The notes under the pieces: generated by a model | The model's input: the letters and a program-made list of their open reading frames with translations, nothing else | The model's database searches: none | Told to the model about the DNA's origin: nothing | Shown: piece by piece, positions 7,074-16,960 of the stretch | Layout: each line of letters begins with the position of its first letter | How positions within the stretch are numbered: position 1 is the first letter of the stretch | Source: JAABRU01 sp964534335 | GTDB taxonomy: Bacteria > Desulfobacterota > Desulfobacteria > Desulfobacterales > Desulfococcaceae | NCBI GenBank assembly: GCA_964534335.1 | Contig: CAZHPS010000088.1 | Coordinates: forward strand, 1-17,792 | DNA length: 17,792 nt | Direction of reading: 5' to 3' | Position numbers and translations under genes: made by a program

Positions 7074-10000
7074 TCAAGCATTGTCCGCAGCACTGATTTG
7101 GCAAGGTTTTTCCCCTTTGGCAAAAATTTCCCACATCTTCTGATACAGATTTTCCATATTTCTGACAAAACGCGGGGTGTCAAAGAGCGGACAGGTCAGA
7201 CGGTTTTGTGCAAGTTTCTCTCTTATTCCGGACAGTTCATTGGGATTTTGTGCCAGTCTCACAGCCAAATCCTCATATTCTTTCAGGCTGTCTGTAATCA
7301 GTTCCGGCAATTCAGCAGCAGTGAGAATGCTGGCAGAAACCCGTGAGGGAAAATGTTTTCCGCGCAGCGTAATCAAAGGAAGTCCGGCCCATAAGGCATC
7401 GCTGCTTGTGGTATGACCGGTATACAAACGGGTATCCAGCATCAGATCTGCCAATTTCTGCCGTGCCAGATGTTTGGGTTTGGGCAGTCTTTGGGAAAAT
7501 ATCAGGCGTCTTTCCTCCATTCCCCCGGCAATCCATTCCTGCATGAGATTTTTTTTCACAGCCGGACTCCATTCCAGCAGCCATAAAACACTTTGGGGAA
7601 CCCGGCGGAGAATGTTCATCCACACATCAAACATAATGGGTTCAATTTTATATGCCTGATTGAAAGAGCAGAACACAAACTGATCTTCGGGCAAAGCAAA
7701 ATCTTTTTTCGTGTAGGCAATATCCGCAATGGGTTCGTGAAAATCATTGATCTGATAACAATGCGGAACCCATGCAAATTTTTCGCTGTAATATGGCGCA
7801 TGTTCCGTAGGACTGACAATGGAATCTGTGATAATATAATCCACATATTCTGCTGCTGTGGTTCCGGGATAACCCAGATATGTAACCTGCACAGGCGCAG
7901 GCCGGAGAGCGCAGATTTCCAATCGGCTTTCCGCAGTGTATCCCATTAATTCCACAAGAATATCAACCTGATCTTTGTAAATTTGTTCTGCTGCCTGTGC
8001 ATGGCTCAACTCCCGGATGTCTGCAAACATATCACAATCTGCCATAATCCGTTTACGGTAGGAACTGTTGTCATCTTTTCCGTAAGAATAACAGCGGATT
8101 TCAAAACGGTTCCGGTCATGCAGTCCGAAAAGAGAGAGAATGAGATGGGAAACCGGATGATTGCGGAAATCATTGGAAACATAGCCGATAACAATTTTTC
8201 CTGTCTTTTTTCTCCGCTCTGCAAAGGAAAACTCCTGCCGGAATTCAGCAACCGATTTTTCAATATTTTTTGCCCATGATTTTGCCACAAGAAAATTGAA
8301 CTGCGAATCATCCTGTCTGACAAGATTGATAAAAGGCGTTTCCGCAGGTTTTTTCTTTTCTTCCAAGGCCTTTTGTGTCATATTCTCCAGATTTTTTTCC
8401 ATTTCCCCTGCTTTTTTCCAATGGCATACATGCTGTAGTTGATGGAAAAGAGTGGCATAAGCCTCTTCATGTCCGGGCTGGAGACGCAGAACATTTTCAT
8501 AGCAGGAAATGGCCTGTTCCAATTTGCGCTGATCCTGATACAGCAGCCCCATTGACATATGGGCCTGCACATGATCCGGATGAATACGCAGCAGTTCTTC
8601 ATAACAGGAAAGGGCCTTTTCCGGCTCTCCCATATCCTGAAACGCATTACCCATATTATGCCGGGCATCAGCATAATCCGGTTTTATTTCCAGTGCCTTG
8701 CTGAAACAGGAAAGGGCCTTTTCCCACTCTTTTTTTGCACGCAGCGCATTGCCGAGGTTGTTATGCACTTCCGGATAATCCGCTTTGATTGCAATGGCTT
8801 TTAAATAAGAGGAAATGGCCTCGTCTGTCCGGTTCTGCTGGCGCAGCACCAATCCCATATTGTTGCACACTTCTGCATAATCCGGTTTGATTTCCAATGC
8901 TTTTTGATAAGCAGCCAGGGCTTTTTCCGGCTCTTTCATTTCCTGAAACACCACGCCCATATTGTTCAGCACTTCCGCAGCATCGGGTTTCAAATTCAAA
9001 GATTTGCGGTAAGATGCCATAGCCTGCGGCAAATCTCCCATCGCGCGGAAAGTGTTGCCCACATTGTTGTAAACTTCCGCATAATCCGGTTTTGCATCAA
9101 GGGCTTTCTGGTAACATTCCAATGCTTTTTCATTTTTCCCCAAATCCTGCCAAACCACGCCCATATTGTTGTAAACTCCCGCAGGATCAGCAGGTTTGAA
9201 ATCCAGCACTTTCTGATAATGCGCAATGGCATCTGCAAGACGGCCTGCGGCTCTGCACAGATTCCCCAGAGAATAATACGCGTCTGCATAATCCGGTTTT
9301 ATGGCAATGGCTTTTTCATAGCAGGAAATGGCCTGATCCTTTTTGCCCAGTTTGTGAAGCGATGCCGCCAAATTGCTGTAATACAAAGGATTGTGCGGAA
9401 AAACAGCAATGGCTTTTTCTATCAGGGACACGGCTTTTGCATAATCGACATGCTGATGAGACAGAACCCCGGACAGATGCAGCGCATCCGGATGATTTGG
9501 GGATATGCTGAGGATTTTCTGATACACTGCGGAAGCCATTTCTGTCTGTCCCTGCTGATGAAAACGCACAGCAGTTTCCAGTTCATTTTGCAAATCAGCC
9601 GGAAGCAGCATGACTGGTGCAGGGGATTGCACAGGGGGCGCAGAGGCAGGGACAGTGTCTTCCCTATTCTGCAAAAATCCCCTCTTGAGAGGGGGCAGGG
9701 GGTGTGTATCATTCCCCTGAGACACACCCCTTTGTCCCCTCTCAAGAGGGGAATGAGAATGAATTGGCTGCGCTCCTTCTGCTATCTGCATCTGTTTTGG
9801 GGAACTGCCTGCAAGAAACAGTTCCCACATTTTGCGGTATGCTGCTTCCAGCGCAATGGTAAAACGGGGAGTGTCAAAAAGAGATGATTTTACCCGGTTT
9901 TCCGCAAGTTTTTTTCGGACTGTGCGCAATTCTTCCGGATTTCCCGCCAGTCTCACAGCCAGATTTTCATATTCCTGCAGACTGTGCGTAATCAGTTCCG

Positions 10001-13000
10001 GCAGTCCAATGGCCGTAAGAATGCTGGCGGAAACCCGTGATGCAAAATGCGATCCCTGCATTGTAATGACCGGCAGACCGCCCCAGAGCGCATCGCTGGT
10101 CGTGGTATGGCCGTTGACAATGCGGGTATCCAATGCCAAATCCGCGAGCCTGTGCCGTGCCAGATGCTCATCTTTCATCAGGATTGATGCAAAAATCAGG
10201 CGTTCCGGGTCAATCCCCCGGATTTGTGCAGCTTTTTTCAGATTTTTTTCCGCAGCATCGTGTTTGCGCAGCAGCCACAGCACAGATCCCGGAACCCGGC
10301 GCAGAATATTCATCCATACATCAAACATCACGGGTTCAATCTTATAATTGTTGTTGAACGAACAGAAAACAAACGCGTTTTCCGGCAGGGCAAAATCTGC
10401 GCGTTTCATTTGCTTTGGGGAAATGGGCTGCTCACTGTCATTGATCTGATAACAATTTGGCATATAAACAAATTTTTCACTGAAATGCGGTGCATGTTCC
10501 CGCGGACTCACAATGCGATCCGTAATCACATAATCAAAAAAATCCGCGCCTGTGGTTCCGGGATAGGCCAGATAACTCACCTGAACCGGCGCAGGCCGAA
10601 TCGCGCCCATGCGCAGCAGCGTATTGTTATCGCCTGTGAATCCAATCAGATCCACCAGAATATGAATCCCGTCCCTGTATATCTGTTCCGCAGCCTGTGC
10701 ATGACTCATGGCAGTGAGATCCACAAATTTGTCACAATTGTGCTGAATTTTTTCCCTGTATCCTGTTCCGTCTTCCTTTCCGTAAGCATAGCAGCAGATT
10801 TCAAACTGTTCCCGTTTATGCACACGGAAAAGTCCAAGCATGAGATGCGCAGTAGGATGATTGTGAAATCCATTGGACAGATAGCCAATGCGGATTTTTT
10901 TTGCCGGATTTTTGCGGTACTGATCAAAGGAAAAACGCACAGGAACAGTCTGCTGCATATGGGTCTGTATCTGCTTTGCCCACGCGGCCGCGACTGCAAA
11001 ATTATAAGCAGGATCAGCATGACGGAGCATGTTCATAAAAGGCGTTTCCGCAGGTTTTCTGCTCTGAGCGAGTGCATTGCTGGTCAGGGCATCCATGCCG
11101 GAAGCCAGTCGCGCAATCCTGTCCCAGTCGCATACATGCTGGGACTGAAAAAACAGACTGCTGTAGGCTTCTTCATAATTGGGACGGATTTCCAATGCTT
11201 TTTCAAAACAGGAAATTGCAGCAGGCACATCTTTTTTCCGCACAAGGGCCAGTCCCATATTGTACCAGGCTTCGCAATGTTTGGGATTGATTTCAACTGC
11301 TTTGCGGTATGAATCAATGGCCTCGTCACTTCTGCCCATTCCTTTGAGAACCGCGCCCAGATTGCTGTAATACACAGGATTGGCAGGAGAATGCAGAATA
11401 GCGTTTTTTATGAGTTTTTCCGCTTTTTCATTGTCCCCCGAAGCATGGGCTGCAAGTCCGGACAGATGCAGCGCGTCCGGCTGGTGCGGAAATCGCGCAA
11501 GAATCTGCTGATAGATTTTTTCTGCTGCCTGTACCTGTCCGTTTTGGTGCAGATGAACAGCATTTGCCAGTTCCTTCTGCATATCAAATGGTTGATTTGA
11601 TGAAAGCACAGCAGGAATTTTTTTCTGGACCGGTTTTTCTGCGGATGATGTCAGACTTGTTTCTTCAATGGCAATGCGTGCAGGCTTTTCTCCTTTGAGA
11701 AATTTTTCCCACATTTTTTCATAGCCTTTTTCCAGATGTTTCACAAACCGGGCAGTATCAAACAAAGGCTGAGTTTTGCGGTTTTCCCAGAGTTTTTTCT
11801 TAATTTTTTCCAGTTCATGCGGATGCTTTGCCAAATGCACTGCAAGAGATTCATAGTCAGCAAGACTACGCGTAATGAGTTCCGGCAGTCCCACTGCATT
11901 GAGCAGACTGGCTGAAACCCGTGATGCAAAATGTGTTCCCTGCAAAGTGAGTACCGGCAATCCGGCCCAGAGCGCATCGCTGGTCGTGGTATGGCCGTTG
12001 ACAATGCGGGTATCCAAAGCCAAATCCGCAAGTTTATGCCGGGACAGATGCTCCTCTTTTGGCATACTCTGTGCAAAAATGATACGCTCCGGAGCTATGC
12101 CTGCTGACCCGGCCGCGTCTTTGAGATTCTTTTCCGCAGCAGGCCCACCCCGGAAAATCCACATCACCGAATTGGGAACCTGATGCAAAATACGCATCCA
12201 CGCAGAAAACATCATAGAATCAATCTTATACACCTGATTAAAGGAGCAGAAAACAAAGGCATTTTCCGGAAGCCCGGCCTCGGATCTGGTGAACTGCTTT
12301 TCTGAAATCGGCTGCACATGATCATTTACCTGATAACTGTTTGGTATATAAACAAATTTTTCAGTGAAAAATTTTTCATGCTCTTCGGGTGTGACAATGC
12401 GATCTGTGATGACATAATCCAGAAACTCCGCGCCTGTGGTTCCCGGATAGCCCAGATACGTAACCTGCACAGGCGCAGGCCGGAATGCACAGATTTCCAG
12501 CCGGTTTCCTTTGGTATACCCTTTCAGATCCACAAGAATATCAACCTGATCCGCATGAATGCTTTGGGCTGCTTCCATATGATTTCTGTCATAAATATCA
12601 ACAAAACGGTCACAGTCTTTTTCAATCTGCTTCCGGTAATGGCTGCCATCATCTTTTCCGTATGAATAGGCAAAAATTTCAAAGTGTTTTCTGTCATGCA
12701 AACCGAAAAATGTGCGCATGAGATGTGCAGTGGCATGATTGTGAAAATCATTGGAAAGATAGGCCACCCGGATTTTCTTTTTTCCTGCTCTCTGCCGGGG
12801 ATCAAAGGAAAAACGCAACCCCAATCCTGCCATACGTTTAGACAATGCCCGGCTCCAGGATTTTGCCACTGCATAATTGTGCGCAGGATCCGGAACCCGC
12901 ATCATGCTCATAAACGGCATTTCCTCGGTTTCCCGTTCCTCTTCCAATGCTTTTTGGGTCAGTTTGTCCAGTCCGGGCGTCATGGAATCAATTTCCTGCC

Positions 13001-15845
13001 ATGCACACGCGTGCATCAGTTGAAAAACAAGGCTGGAATATGCACGGGAATGTTTGGGATCAATGCTCACAGCCTTGCGGTAATAGGCAATTGCCTCCTC
13101 TGTCTTTTTTATTGACTGAAACAGATTGCCCATATTATTGAAGGTTTCCGCATAATCGGGACGGAGTTTTGCAGCCTGACGGTAGCAGGTCAGAGCCTCT
13201 TCTTTGCGATCCAGTTCATTGAGACTGATGCCGAGATTGTTCAGGGTTTCAACCAGTTCCGGTTTTAATTCCAATGCCTTGCGGTAAGAAGCAATCGCGA
13301 GTTCCATCCGTCCCTGATCTTTGTACACATTGGCAAGATTGTTCTGCACTTCCGCATAATCCGGTTTTAATTCCAGTGCTTTTTCATAACAGGCAATGGC
13401 CTCTCCCAGCCGCTTCTGAGCCTGATGAAGATTGCCCAGATTGTTGTATGCCTGCGGATAATCCGGTTTCAAATCAAGTGCTTTGCGGTAATATTCCAAA
13501 GCCTGCTGCGGTTTTTCATGCTGAATGGCATTGCCCATATTGTGCCATGCCTCTGCATACTCAGGACGGAGCCGGATTGCCTCTTCATAGGCAGAAACCG
13601 ATTCGCCAATTTTTTCCTGATTTTTCAGCACATTTCCCAGATTATACCAGGCTTCGGCATTGCCGGGTTTGATTTCAATGGCCTTTCGGTAACATTGTGC
13701 TGCCTCTTCCTGACGATCCACAGCCTGCAGCACTGCGCCCAGATTGCTGAAAAACACAGGATTGCCGGGAAAAATGGCTATGGCTTTGCGTATCATTTCC
13801 ACAGCTTTTTCATGCTCGCCCCGCTGATGCGCAGCAACTCCGGACAGATGCAGCGCGTCCGGATGTCCCGGAATGCGTGCAAGAATGCTTTGGTAAATTT
13901 TATCTGCTGCCTCTGTGTCACCTGCCTCGTGAAGACGAAGCGCATTGCGAATTTCCTCTGCCGCGTTCGGCTGCCCCTGTTTTTCCGGGGAAATCATCTG
14001 ATTCACCTTATTCTCCCTTGTTTTTATCCTGATGCGGTCTGGACTTTTGCCACTCAAATACCTGTTCCATATTTCCCAAAATCCGGCTTCCAAATCTCCT
14101 GCAAAACTTTTTGTGTCAAAAAGCGGCATGGCCGTCCGATTTTGCCAAAATTCCTCTTTTATCCCTTTTAATCTGTTTGGGTCAAGAGCAATTTGCACAG
14201 CAAGGGATTCATAGTCTTTCAGATCATCGGCAATCAGGCGGGAAAAACCGATTGCATTCAGAATGCTGGCAGAAACACGGGAGGCAAAATGGCTGCCCTG
14301 CAAAGCAATGAGCGGAATCCCGGACCAGAGCGCATCGCTGGTGGTGGTATGGCCGTTGACAATGCGGGTGTCCAGCGCAAGATCCGCGAGCTGATGCCGG
14401 GCCAGATGCTGGGCTTTTTCCATGCGTTTTGAAAAAATCAGGCGATCCCGTGCAATTCCCCTTTTTTCCGCCTCGTTTTTCAGACTTTTCTCTGCTGCCG
14501 CGTTTTCCCAAATCAGCCACAGCACACTGGCCGGAACCTGATGCAAAATCCGCATCCACGTATCAAAGATTTGCGGTTCAATTTTCAGATTCTGGTTAAA
14601 GGAGCAGAAAACAAAGGCTTTTTCCGGCAAAGCAAAATCGCTTCTCTGGCATTTTCTTTGGGAAATGGGCTGGGTGCTGTCATTGACCTGATAGCAGTGG
14701 GGCATATACAGAAAAGATTCACTGTAATGCGCCGCATGATTTTCCGGGCTGACAATGGCATCAGTAATCACATAATCCAAAAAATCCGCGCCCGAAGTTC
14801 CGGGAAATCCCAGCCATGTGACCTGAACCGGCGCGGGCCGCAATGCACAAATGCCCAGCCGGTTGCTGCGGGTATGTCCTTTGAGATCAACAAGAATATC
14901 CACCTGATCTGCGTAAATCTGCTGTGCTGCTTCTGCGTGTCCCATATGCAGAATATCCACAAAACGATCCGTGTCTGCAATGATTTTTTTCCGGTAATCA
15001 CTGCCATCATCAGGGCCGTAGGAATAACAGTAAATTTGGAACTGATCCCGGTTATGGCATTGGAAAAGACTTCGCATAAGATGCGCAGTGGCATGATTCT
15101 GAAAATCATTGGAAAGATAGGCAATAATGAGCGGGGAACCGGATTTTTTTCTGCGGTTTTCAAAGGAAAAACAGATATTCATCTGCGCAGCCTGCCGGGC
15201 AATGCCCTGACTCCATGCTTTGGCAACAGCAAAATTCCGGGCTGGGTCAGTGTTTCTGCAAAGGCATTCAAAAGGCGTTTCCACAGGCGTATGCCCAGAC
15301 TGTAATGCAGCAAGATTCATCTGATCAAACTCCGGCAAAATGGCTTCCAGTTTGTTCCATTCACAGGTCTGCTGCAAAAGATGAATCAGTGTGCCGCGCG
15401 GTTCGCTGTACTCAGGCCGGATATGAAGTGCTTTTTCATAGCAGGAAATGGCTTTTTCCGGATGTCCTGTATCCTTGAAAACATTGCCCATATTATAACA
15501 GGCTTCGGCAAAATCCGGTTTCAGATCCAATGCCCGGCGGTATTGGGAAATGGCCTGATCAAAACATCCCATATTGTGCAGCGCAAGTCCCATATTGCTG
15601 TAATAGGCAGATTTTTTCGGATGAATGCCAATGGCTTTCTCTATCAGTTCAACGGCTTTTCTGTCATTGCCGGTCTGATGAGCGATGACACCGGAAAGAT
15701 GAAGCGCGTCCGGAAAATCAGGTTTGATTTCCAATATTTTCCGATAAATTTCCCCTGCTTTGTCCAGATGGCCTTCTTTATGAAAAGCAAGTCCCTCATC
15801 GAGCATTTTTGTCAAATCAGCAGAATTTGTTTGTGTGGTTTTCAT
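7074..15845 (-). CDS. Giant protein with four tandem TPR + O-GlcNAc transferase units
   Basis: 2923 aa, complete; AAGGA lies 5 nt before the ATG at 15845. Unit 1: 4 TPRs (about 9-155), catalytic domain about 226-603 with H251, K421 and NGHTTTSDALW 497-507. Unit 2: about 9 TPRs (634-935), catalytic about 1012-1388, H1037, K1207, loop 1283-1293. Unit 3: 4 TPRs (1426-1565), catalytic about 1638-2015, H1663, K1835, loop 1911-1921. Unit 4: about 11 TPRs (2084-2465), catalytic about 2539-2915, H2563, K2733, divergent loop TGHTTSSDALW 2809-2819. Each TPR array ends in a Cys-Trp segment (e.g. LLQQTCEW) before a conserved ETPF stretch. By family knowledge these domains glycosylate Ser/Thr of proteins bound in the TPR groove. 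All four keep the His and Lys equivalent to human OGT H498/K842, so all may be active. Usual bacterial members have one unit. No signal peptide or membrane segment. Sugar donor and targets are unknown. Confidence 0.96.
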   Translation of the reverse strand: MKTTQTNSADLTKMLDEGLAFHKEGHLDKAGEIYRKILEIKPDFPDALHLSGVIAHQTGNDRKAVELIEKAIGIHPKKSAYYSNMGLALHNMGCFDQAISQYRRALDLKPDFAEACYNMGNVFKDTGHPEKAISCYEKALHIRPEYSEPRGTLIHLLQQTCEWNKLEAILPEFDQMNLAALQSGHTPVETPFECLCRNTDPARNFAVAKAWSQGIARQAAQMNICFSFENRRKKSGSPLIIAYLSNDFQNHATAHLMRSLFQCHNRDQFQIYCYSYGPDDGSDYRKKIIADTDRFVDILHMGHAEAAQQIYADQVDILVDLKGHTRSNRLGICALRPAPVQVTWLGFPGTSGADFLDYVITDAIVSPENHAAHYSESFLYMPHCYQVNDSTQPISQRKCQRSDFALPEKAFVFCSFNQNLKIEPQIFDTWMRILHQVPASVLWLIWENAAAEKSLKNEAEKRGIARDRLIFSKRMEKAQHLARHQLADLALDTRIVNGHTTTSDALWSGIPLIALQGSHFASRVSASILNAIGFSRLIADDLKDYESLAVQIALDPNRLKGIKEEFWQNRTAMPLFDTKSFAGDLEAGFWEIWNRYLSGKSPDRIRIKTRENKVNQMISPEKQGQPNAAEEIRNALRLHEAGDTEAADKIYQSILARIPGHPDALHLSGVAAHQRGEHEKAVEMIRKAIAIFPGNPVFFSNLGAVLQAVDRQEEAAQCYRKAIEIKPGNAEAWYNLGNVLKNQEKIGESVSAYEEAIRLRPEYAEAWHNMGNAIQHEKPQQALEYYRKALDLKPDYPQAYNNLGNLHQAQKRLGEAIACYEKALELKPDYAEVQNNLANVYKDQGRMELAIASYRKALELKPELVETLNNLGISLNELDRKEEALTCYRQAAKLRPDYAETFNNMGNLFQSIKKTEEAIAYYRKAVSIDPKHSRAYSSLVFQLMHACAWQEIDSMTPGLDKLTQKALEEERETEEMPFMSMMRVPDPAHNYAVAKSWSRALSKRMAGLGLRFSFDPRQRAGKKKIRVAYLSNDFHNHATAHLMRTFFGLHDRKHFEIFAYSYGKDDGSHYRKQIEKDCDRFVDIYDRNHMEAAQSIHADQVDILVDLKGYTKGNRLEICAFRPAPVQVTYLGYPGTTGAEFLDYVITDRIVTPEEHEKFFTEKFVYIPNSYQVNDHVQPISEKQFTRSEAGLPENAFVFCSFNQVYKIDSMMFSAWMRILHQVPNSVMWIFRGGPAAEKNLKDAAGSAGIAPERIIFAQSMPKEEHLSRHKLADLALDTRIVNGHTTTSDALWAGLPVLTLQGTHFASRVSASLLNAVGLPELITRSLADYESLAVHLAKHPHELEKIKKKLWENRKTQPLFDTARFVKHLEKGYEKMWEKFLKGEKPARIAIEETSLTSSAEKPVQKKIPAVLSSNQPFDMQKELANAVHLHQNGQVQAAEKIYQQILARFPHQPDALHLSGLAAHASGDNEKAEKLIKNAILHSPANPVYYSNLGAVLKGMGRSDEAIDSYRKAVEINPKHCEAWYNMGLALVRKKDVPAAISCFEKALEIRPNYEEAYSSLFFQSQHVCDWDRIARLASGMDALTSNALAQSRKPAETPFMNMLRHADPAYNFAVAAAWAKQIQTHMQQTVPVRFSFDQYRKNPAKKIRIGYLSNGFHNHPTAHLMLGLFRVHKREQFEICCYAYGKEDGTGYREKIQHNCDKFVDLTAMSHAQAAEQIYRDGIHILVDLIGFTGDNNTLLRMGAIRPAPVQVSYLAYPGTTGADFFDYVITDRIVSPREHAPHFSEKFVYMPNCYQINDSEQPISPKQMKRADFALPENAFVFCSFNNNYKIEPVMFDVWMNILRRVPGSVLWLLRKHDAAEKNLKKAAQIRGIDPERLIFASILMKDEHLARHRLADLALDTRIVNGHTTTSDALWGGLPVITMQGSHFASRVSASILTAIGLPELITHSLQEYENLAVRLAGNPEELRTVRKKLAENRVKSSLFDTPRFTIALEAAYRKMWELFLAGSSPKQMQIAEGAQPIHSHSPLERGQRGVSQGNDTHPLPPLKRGFLQNREDTVPASAPPVQSPAPVMLLPADLQNELETAVRFHQQGQTEMASAVYQKILSISPNHPDALHLSGVLSHQHVDYAKAVSLIEKAIAVFPHNPLYYSNLAASLHKLGKKDQAISCYEKAIAIKPDYADAYYSLGNLCRAAGRLADAIAHYQKVLDFKPADPAGVYNNMGVVWQDLGKNEKALECYQKALDAKPDYAEVYNNVGNTFRAMGDLPQAMASYRKSLNLKPDAAEVLNNMGVVFQEMKEPEKALAAYQKALEIKPDYAEVCNNMGLVLRQQNRTDEAISSYLKAIAIKADYPEVHNNLGNALRAKKEWEKALSCFSKALEIKPDYADARHNMGNAFQDMGEPEKALSCYEELLRIHPDHVQAHMSMGLLYQDQRKLEQAISCYENVLRLQPGHEEAYATLFHQLQHVCHWKKAGEMEKNLENMTQKALEEKKKPAETPFINLVRQDDSQFNFLVAKSWAKNIEKSVAEFRQEFSFAERRKKTGKIVIGYVSNDFRNHPVSHLILSLFGLHDRNRFEIRCYSYGKDDNSSYRKRIMADCDMFADIRELSHAQAAEQIYKDQVDILVELMGYTAESRLEICALRPAPVQVTYLGYPGTTAAEYVDYIITDSIVSPTEHAPYYSEKFAWVPHCYQINDFHEPIADIAYTKKDFALPEDQFVFCSFNQAYKIEPIMFDVWMNILRRVPQSVLWLLEWSPAVKKNLMQEWIAGGMEERRLIFSQRLPKPKHLARQKLADLMLDTRLYTGHTTSSDALWAGLPLITLRGKHFPSRVSASILTAAELPELITDSLKEYEDLAVRLAQNPNELSGIREKLAQNRLTCPLFDTPRFVRNMENLYQKMWEIFAKGEKPCQISAADNA
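9678..9752. repeat. In-frame palindromic repeat within the OGT gene
   Basis: Arms 9678-9707 and 9722-9752 are inverted copies (TCCCCTCTTGAGAGGGG followed by a G-rich stretch and GTGTGT), about 30 bp each with a one-base length difference; each arm also starts with its own small palindrome. The element is read as residues about 2032-2057, giving SPLERGQRGV on one arm and HPLPPLKRG on the other, between catalytic unit 3 and TPR array 4. Similar LERG/PLKRG peptides from dispersed palindromes are known in several bacterial groups. The surrounding linker (2016-2083) is Pro/Ala-rich. Confidence 0.85.
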
Positions 15846-15864
15846 TTTTCCTTTGCATCAAAAC

Positions 15865-15907
15865 TGTCTGAACCCGGATTTTCAGGATTAAGAGATTTAC
15901 AGGATTC
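15865..15907. repeat. Half copy of a dispersed repeat upstream of the OGT gene
   Basis: The 25 bases 15865-15889 (beginning TGTCTGAACCCGGATT) are identical to 17575-17599 in the palindromic repeat near the right edge. A second AGGATT follows at 15901-15906. It lies 20 bp upstream of the start codon of the 2923-aa gene, inside its likely leader. A related GGTTCAGACAG occurs at 4774-4784, upstream of the other giant gene. The rest of the 164-bp intergenic stretch is AT-rich with no convincing promoter. Confidence 0.7.
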
Positions 15908-16009
15908 TTTAATTATCCTTAAAGTTTTCCCGAAATTTAATTAAAAACCTGCAAACCTGCGTCTGCCAGAGGTTTGCATAATCTCTGAACTGTAAGAGCC
16001 GTTTTTAAT

Positions 16010-16960
16010 TCATTTTTTTAATCTGTCCGCACCTACGATCCCTGTCAATTCATTGATAACACAGGCGGTTTCCCTGTTTTTCAGGATCTGTTTCACTTCT
16101 GCCTGCTTTTCAGTGATGTAATCACTGTCATCACCGGTTCCCGGCAGCCCGCTGTGCAGCAGAATGTACGCCATATATACAGGATGCACATGCGATGCGG
16201 CTGATGAAAAATGTTCTGCGGCCGCGTGTCCAAAACCGGAGTGCATTTTTATATGCCTTTGAAATATTTCAGGTTTCAGCCGGATTCTGTACACGATCAG
16301 AATCTGACGTGGCGCCATTTTCAGGTCACTGCATGCAAAAAATTTGCGGCGTCCTCCGCTATTTTTCTTAAATTCGGAGCATACTGCTCCCGGTTTCCCG
16401 GTTTCTTTGGGAAAAACTTCGGTATGTCTATGCGGAACTCCGTCCGTCTTTTTTCCGGGCTGTCCGTGAAAATACGGACGGCTGACAGCGGCAGTTTCCT
16501 GAATTTTTTAAAAAAATTTCAGCACCGTCCCAGCCGGGTGATTTCGGAGCTCTGGCATACTATGCTTCGGATTTCACTCCGCGGCTGCTCTTCAGTGCAC
16601 AGATGAAATGCCGGTTTTTTTTCAGCACGGCCTTCTGTATGTTTTTGTCATCAGATCCGCTGTCTGTCAGCACGGTCACATCACTGCTGACATGGGGACC
16701 GGTATATTCATTTAACTTCAGATTCTTAATATATTCAGCATGTCTCTGATGCGAAGTTTTGTACAGTGTGTTTTTTCCCGGCAGTATTTTTCCGTGTAAA
16801 ACGGAACCGGAGGCAGAGGTACAATTTTTTCGTTTAAAAACAGCATAATATTTGTCCACTGATGCCCGATCACAAATCCGTGCCCGCGGCTGAATTTCTG
16901 CACACTTTCAGATTTCAGACTGCACCGTTTCTGAAAAACGTCATATTCTGAATTTTTGGC
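16010..16960 (-). pseudogene. Decayed DDE transposase remnant
   Basis: Three collinear pieces in two frames make up one transposase-like protein. The first (16972 down to about 16780) reads SVQKFSRGHGFVIGHQWTN and FLNEKIVPLPPVPFY. The second (about 16790-16560, shifted frame) reads VTVLTDSGSDDKNIQKAV and HFICALKSSRGVKSE. The third (16558-16010) returns to the first frame, contains an in-frame TAA at 16508-16510, and reads APRQILIVYRIRLKPEIF and HVHPVYMAYILLHSG. VLTDSGSDDK and the Glu in KPEIF are likely the second Asp and the Glu of a DDE triad. The N-terminal part is absent: the remnant begins inside a PIN gene. At least two frameshifts and one stop make it non-functional. The exact IS family cannot be fixed by eye; no terminal repeats were found. 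Confidence 0.75.

Noticed and set aside
15846..15960. Promoter for the 2923-aa gene
   Set aside because: The upstream sequence is AT-rich but I found no credible -35/-10 pair with proper spacing, and part of the stretch is a dispersed repeat.
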